DNA from: JAHTBL01 sp038532735
GTDB lineage: Bacteria; Pseudomonadota; Alphaproteobacteria; Rhodobacterales; Rhodobacteraceae
Direction: 5' to 3'
Assembly: GCA_038532735.1 (NCBI GenBank)
Contig: JBCBAC010000001.1
Coordinates: 434,001-498,000 of the forward strand
Length of the DNA: 64,000 nt
The notes below the pieces were generated by a model that saw only the letters and a list, made by a program, of their open reading frames with translations, had not been told where the DNA came from and ran no database searches. How positions within the stretch are numbered: position 1 is the first letter of the stretch; every line of letters starts with the position of its first letter. This document shows, piece by piece, positions 60,446 through 64,000 of this stretch. The translations under genes were made by a program, and so were the position numbers.

Positions 60446-61146
60446 GCTTGTGTCTCACCCTTTTTGATACGGTAGTGATAGCCGCCCACAGGTGTCAGTC
60501 CAAGCCCTGCATAAAGCGCGTTGGCTGCTTGGTTTGCCTCGGTCACGGCCAACGCCAGATGGGTCGCGCCATTGCGCCGCGCCCAGAACGCCGCCTGCCG
60601 CATCATGTAAACGCCAAGCCCTTTGCGGCGATGGTCTTGGAGCACTTCAAGGGCATGGACCATGGCAATACTGTCATGGATGGCGACAAAGCCAGCGCCA
60701 GCGGGCTTGTTGTCGATTCGCCCGAAAAGGCCGGCTTTTGGGCCAATCACCCGCGCCATCACCGCGACACGGGCAGGGCCGATGCCACCCTCCGCCCAAA
60801 TCTCGCGCATGATCTGAAGCGGCTCCCAGACTTCGAAGGTGGTCACGCGTGGGGGCAGCTCGGTGGCCAAAACCTCAACAGGGGCCACATAAAGCGTCGT
60901 GGGGTCGATCCGGGCGTAGCCTGCCGCCTCTAGTGCTGCATCCTCTGGCTGATCCCCACGCATTTGAAAAAGCGGTGTCTTCATCTCCGCTTCTACCACC
61001 GTGATATCACCCGAACCTGTCGCCGCCGACACCCGCTTGCCGCCGCCAGCGCCGTCGCGAATTGTCCAACCGTTGATCTGCGTGATAGCCGCAGGCGGCC
61101 ATGTTGCCTCCAACACGTCAAGCAGTTTGGGCAGGTCTGGCGTCAC
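60442..61146 (-). CDS. GNAT-family N-acetyltransferase
   Basis: This 234-aa protein has the GNAT acetyl-CoA site in the C-terminal half (LEVLQDHRRKGLGVYMMRQA, residues about 165-190) and the final motif LAVTEANQAANALYAGLGL. The N-terminal half is a divergent GNAT-like copy (LLDVLEATWPPAAITQING), suggesting a tandem domain. The substrate is unknown. It sits between the CinA-N and AhpD-like genes with 4-nt overlaps on both sides. Confidence 0.9.
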   Translation of the reverse strand: MTPDLPKLLDVLEATWPPAAITQINGWTIRDGAGGGKRVSAATGSGDITVVEAEMKTPLFQMRGDQPEDAALEAAGYARIDPTTLYVAPVEVLATELPPRVTTFEVWEPLQIMREIWAEGGIGPARVAVMARVIGPKAGLFGRIDNKPAGAGFVAIHDSIAMVHALEVLQDHRRKGLGVYMMRQAAFWARRNGATHLALAVTEANQAANALYAGLGLTPVGGYHYRIKKGETQA

Positions 61147-61865
61147 GCGGGAAAGGCCTTGGAGAGCGCGGCGATGGCCGCATCCACCCGCGCCCCATCC
61201 GAGCCGCGCACGACAACGTTCGAGCCGAAAGCACCATTCTGCTGAAACGGATAAGATCCGATGGAGAGGTCGGGATACGCCTCTGCAAGCTCGGCCAGTG
61301 GCCCTGCAATATCACCTTCACCGCGATCGATGCGCAGGGTTTGCGACAAAAGCGGCTGGCCACCGGTAAGCGTGGGCAAAACGCTTGCAACCATAGCATG
61401 AAAGACAGACGGCACGCCCGCCATCACATGCACATTGCTCAGCTTAAACCCCGGCGCGGTGGAGACCGGGTTCTCGATCAACTCCGCCCCGTCAGGAATG
61501 CGTGCCATCCGCAAGCGTGCCTCGTTCAGCTCCCCACCCGTGCGCTCGTAATGCGCCGCCAAGAGCGCCCGCGCATCGTCGCGCACGTCAATCGGCGTGT
61601 CGAATGCCTGAGCAATACAATCAGCCGTAATATCATCATGCGTCGGCCCAATCCCGCCCGATGTGAAGACATGGTCATACGCCTCAGACAGCGCCTTGAC
61701 CGCCCCAACAATCGCATCGCGATCATCGGACACGACGCGCGCCTCTTTCAGATCAATCCCTGCCTTGGTCAGCTCGCAAGCCAAGTAATTCGTGTTCGAA
61801 TCCTTGGTGCGACCGGACAGGATTTCGTCCCCGATCACCAGCATCGCGGCGGTTGGATTGCTCAT
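61143..61865 (-). CDS. Competence/damage-inducible protein A N-terminal domain (MoCF-like) protein
   Basis: This 240-aa protein is the CinA N-terminal MoeA/MogA-like domain alone. Motifs are AAMLVIGDEILSGRTKDSNT and FTSGGIGPTHDDITADCIAQ. The C-terminal pyridine-nucleotide amidase domain of full CinA is missing, as usual in stand-alone forms. CinA-N homologues have ADP-ribose pyrophosphatase activity; the role of this short form is not established. It is the first gene of the four-gene chain and diverges from sfsA. Confidence 0.92.
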   Translation of the reverse strand: MSNPTAAMLVIGDEILSGRTKDSNTNYLACELTKAGIDLKEARVVSDDRDAIVGAVKALSEAYDHVFTSGGIGPTHDDITADCIAQAFDTPIDVRDDARALLAAHYERTGGELNEARLRMARIPDGAELIENPVSTAPGFKLSNVHVMAGVPSVFHAMVASVLPTLTGGQPLLSQTLRIDRGEGDIAGPLAELAEAYPDLSIGSYPFQQNGAFGSNVVVRGSDGARVDAAIAALSKAFPA

Positions 61866-61910
61866 CTGCGGCTCCCTTGCTCTTGCCCTGAAACTCTATA
61901 GGTCTGGGTC

Positions 61911-62621
61911 ATGCGCTTTCAAACCCCTCTTGTCCCCGGTCGCCTGATCCGCCGCTACAATCGCTTCCTGTCCGATATCCGGCTCAACAGCGGTGAGGTC
62001 GTCAAAGCCCATTGCCCCAACCCCGGCGCGATGCTGGGGTTGAAGGACGAAGGGCTGAGGGTCTGGCTGGAGCCCAACGACGACCCAAAGAAGAAACTGA
62101 AATACGGCTGGCGTCTGGTAGAGTTCGAGAATGGCCATTGGGCGGGGATTGATACCGGCGTGCCAAACCGCGTTGTGAAAGAGGCGCTGGAGGCAGGCCA
62201 GATCGCCGAGGTTGCAGACTACAAGACAGTCAGGGCGGAGGTGAAATATGGTGCGAACAGCCGCGTGGATTTCCTGCTGACGCAGGACGGTTTGCCCGAT
62301 GCCTATATCGAAGTGAAGAACGTTCACCTGCTGCGCGACGACGATTGGGCGGAATTCCCCGACAGTGTAACCGCCCGCGGGGCGAAACATCTGGTGGAGT
62401 TGTCCGAAATGGTGGCGCAAGGGCATCGCGCCGTCATGCTCTATCTGGTGCAGCGCACCGATTGCGGGCGGCTCAAGATGGCCGCTGATCTGGACCCGAA
62501 ATATGCGGACGCCTTTGCTAAGGCTCATGCCGCCGGGGTGGAGATGATCTGTTACGACACCACAATCTCGACTGACGGCGTGCAAATCGCCCACCCGCTG
62601 CCGGTTGTCACACCATCGTGA
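61911..62621 (+). CDS. sfsA: DNA/RNA nuclease SfsA
   Basis: This 236-aa protein is of the SfsA family (sugar fermentation stimulation protein; predicted nuclease). Conserved parts are LVPGRLIRRYNRFLSDI, AHCPNPGAMLGL, RVDFLLTQDGLPDAYIEVKN and GAKHLVELSEM, the latter with PD-(D/E)XK-type acidic and Lys residues (EVK). Length is normal. It may share a transcript with map 69 bp downstream. Confidence 0.95.
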   Translation: MRFQTPLVPGRLIRRYNRFLSDIRLNSGEVVKAHCPNPGAMLGLKDEGLRVWLEPNDDPKKKLKYGWRLVEFENGHWAGIDTGVPNRVVKEALEAGQIAEVADYKTVRAEVKYGANSRVDFLLTQDGLPDAYIEVKNVHLLRDDDWAEFPDSVTARGAKHLVELSEMVAQGHRAVMLYLVQRTDCGRLKMAADLDPKYADAFAKAHAAGVEMICYDTTISTDGVQIAHPLPVVTPS

Positions 62622-62690
62622 CACCCCACTGGCAAGTTTTCGCGTGCTCGCCTATGTAACGCCTAACAGATAGATTTTCGGTCACGGATC

Positions 62691-63503
62691 ATGGACGAAC
62701 GCAAAGGCCGCCTGACAAAGGACGGCATCCGAATTTACCAAGACGCGGATTACGCGGGGATGCACGCTGCTGGCAAGCTGGCGGCTACCATTCTTGACGA
62801 TATCGCGCAGCATGTGTTTGTCGGCCAGACAACGGGCGAGATCGACCGCATCATCACCCAGATGGTCGAGGATGCGGGTGCACGCTCTGCCACGATTGGC
62901 TATAAGGGCTATCAGCACGCCTCCTGCATCAGCATGAACCACGTGGTGTGTCATGGCATTCCTGGTGAGAAGAAGCTCAAGGATGGCGATATCCTCAACA
63001 TCGACGTCACAGTGATCGTCGATGGCTGGTTCGGGGATACGAGCCGGATGTATGTGGCCGGTAAGCTGTCGCGCAAGTCGGAGCGGCTGATCCAGGTTAC
63101 TCACGACGCGCTGTTCAAAGGCATCGAGGCAGTGAAGCCCGGCAACACCTTTGGCGACATTGGCCACGCGATCCAGACCTATGTGGAGGCGCACCGCATG
63201 TCCGTTGTGCGCGATTTCTGTGGGCATGGTTTGGGCCGTGTGTTCCATGCGCCGCCCAATGTGCTGCACTATGGGCGCGCGGGCACGGGCCCGGTACTGG
63301 AAGAGGGTATGTTTTTCACGATTGAGCCCATGGTCAATCTAGGTCGGCCCGAGACCAAGGTGCTCGCCGATGATTGGACGGCTGTGACCCGCGACAAGTC
63401 GCTGTCTGCTCAGTTCGAGCATTCGGTCGGTGTGACCGCCAACGGGGTCGAGATTTTCACGCTGTCACCTGCTGATAAGTTCCACCCGACCTACGGGGAC
63501 TGA
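62691..63503 (+). CDS. map: Methionine aminopeptidase, type I
   Basis: This 270-aa enzyme removes N-terminal Met from nascent proteins. All five metal ligands are visible in order: Asp in LNIDVTVIVDGWFGD (first and second), His in FCGHGLGRVFH, Glu in FTIEPMVNLG and Glu in SAQFEHSVGVT. The N-terminus is short, without a zinc-finger extension. The gene pair sfsA-map is a common arrangement in alphaproteobacteria. Confidence 0.97.
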   Translation: MDERKGRLTKDGIRIYQDADYAGMHAAGKLAATILDDIAQHVFVGQTTGEIDRIITQMVEDAGARSATIGYKGYQHASCISMNHVVCHGIPGEKKLKDGDILNIDVTVIVDGWFGDTSRMYVAGKLSRKSERLIQVTHDALFKGIEAVKPGNTFGDIGHAIQTYVEAHRMSVVRDFCGHGLGRVFHAPPNVLHYGRAGTGPVLEEGMFFTIEPMVNLGRPETKVLADDWTAVTRDKSLSAQFEHSVGVTANGVEIFTLSPADKFHPTYGD

Positions 63504-63687
63504 TTGCGACGTTTTCCCCCAGATCCGTCAAACTGCTTGCAGAATGAAGGGCTTGGCGCTTTCTTGCGCGCCAAGACACGCCCTCTCAAGTTGAGAATGG
63601 TTTGCAGCTGGCTTTTGAAGTCGCTACCTACACCCCGTCGCACCAGATGCGACATCGCTTTGACCTTATGAAAAGGAGGCTCGCGCG

Positions 63688-64000
63688 ATGAACACACGAT
63701 TTATCCTTGGCCTGAAATCCGCAGCCCTGATCGCCGCTTTCGGCATGACCGCAACTTCTGTGATGGCGCAGGAAGTGACCTTGCGCTTCCAGCATTTCGT
63801 CTCGCCAAAATCCGCCAACCCGACCTATTTCATGCAGCCCTGGGTCGACAAGATCGAGGCAGACTCGAACGGTCGCATCAAGGTCGAGCTTTATCCCTTC
63901 ATGCAGTTGGGTGGCAAAGCGCCCGCACAATACGATCTGATCCGCGACGGAGCGATTGACGGCGGTTGGGTGATCCCCGGCTACCAGCCCGGACGCTTCC
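63688..64000 (+). CDS. TRAP transporter substrate-binding protein (DctP family), 5' part
   Basis: The window ends after about 104 codons. The signal peptide MNTRFILGLKSAALIAAFGM leads to cleavage near TSVMA/QEVTLRFQHFVSPKS. The early DctP motif MQPWVDKIEADSNGRIKVEL is clear, followed by GAIDGGWVIPGYQPGRF. It would bind an organic acid or similar solute for a sodium-driven TRAP permease, presumably encoded downstream. AAAAGGAGG gives a strong ribosome-binding site 8 bp before the ATG. A non-terminator hairpin CTTGGCGC/GCGCCAAG lies upstream at 63552-63575. Confidence 0.9.
   Translation, partial: MNTRFILGLKSAALIAAFGMTATSVMAQEVTLRFQHFVSPKSANPTYFMQPWVDKIEADSNGRIKVELYPFMQLGGKAPAQYDLIRDGAIDGGWVIPGYQPGRF

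Noticed and set aside
63552..63575. CTTGGCGC/GCGCCAAG hairpin after map
   Set aside because: It has a good stem but no U tract follows, so it was not called a terminator.
1..64000. CRISPR arrays, insertion sequences, prophage and integrases
   Set aside because: No regularly spaced direct repeats, transposase or phage genes were seen. The only repeats are the intergenic elements listed.

Overview
The window looks like chromosome of a GC-rich alphaproteobacterium of the order Rhodobacterales, most likely the marine Roseobacter group. This is inferred from several things. Hypothetical families with an alphaproteobacterial or Rhodobacterales distribution are present (DUF2794, a DUF6478-type protein). 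There is an accD-folC pair, an Anbu operon, a DAB inorganic-carbon operon and a TRAP-transporter binding protein. A characteristic intergenic repeat containing GG(A)TATTT and AAAGAAG recurs. I see no phage, insertion sequence, CRISPR array, rRNA or integrase; there is one tRNA (Pro, anticodon CGG). The sequence is densely coding, with many 1-4 nt stop/start overlaps.

Layout. 1-1153: 5' end of a metal ABC transporter ATPase and its binding protein, with two operator-like palindromes upstream. 1168-3177: MscS channel and SOUL heme-binding protein. 3278-11541: leuC, leuD and leuB, interrupted by membrane and metal-related genes (DUF2189, HupE, DUF4198, a membrane protein of unknown function and an endonuclease/exonuclease/phosphatase-fold protein). 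11575-16786: DMT transporter, tRNA-Pro, and an RND pump with its adaptor. 16985-18102: periplasmic iron-binding protein with an iron-box-like palindrome. 18228-22156: Anbu operon (circularly permuted ATP-grasp, alpha-E, transglutaminase, Anbu protease). 22153-27092: LysR regulator divergent from dabB-dabA, with a perfect palindrome between them. 27105-33063: PfkB sugar kinase behind a LacI-type palindrome, FrhB-family flavoprotein, MFS transporter, SulP transporter and tandem universal stress protein. 33188-36651: DEAD-box helicase, asd and beta carbonic anhydrase.

36789-40281: Hpt-like protein, leucyl aminopeptidase, NlpC/P60 hydrolase, DUF2794 protein and an I78-type inhibitor lipoprotein. 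40379-47230: glutathione-dependent formaldehyde oxidation (alcohol dehydrogenase III and fghA) separated by a TetR regulator, a small secreted peptide and an AEC carrier with TetR-type operators. fghA heads a tightly coupled five-gene run. 47205-53935: small hypothetical, MFS, zapE, LysM, folC, accD and a CPBP protease. 54165-57809: ilvD, a lipoprotein and a DUF6478-type/partner pair. 57984-61865: LysR regulator, then a convergent four-gene run (ompA-like, AhpD-like, GNAT, CinA-N) with 4-nt overlaps throughout. 61911-64000: sfsA, map and the 5' end of a TRAP binding protein.

Most noteworthy are the Anbu operon, the DAB operon with its putative operator (a SulP transporter and a carbonic anhydrase lie within about 14 kb), a TetR/secreted-peptide/AEC module with three related operator-like sites, and a dispersed intergenic repeat whose two best copies show compensatory changes in a hairpin. 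Everything here is read by eye from sequence; no database search or structure prediction was run.
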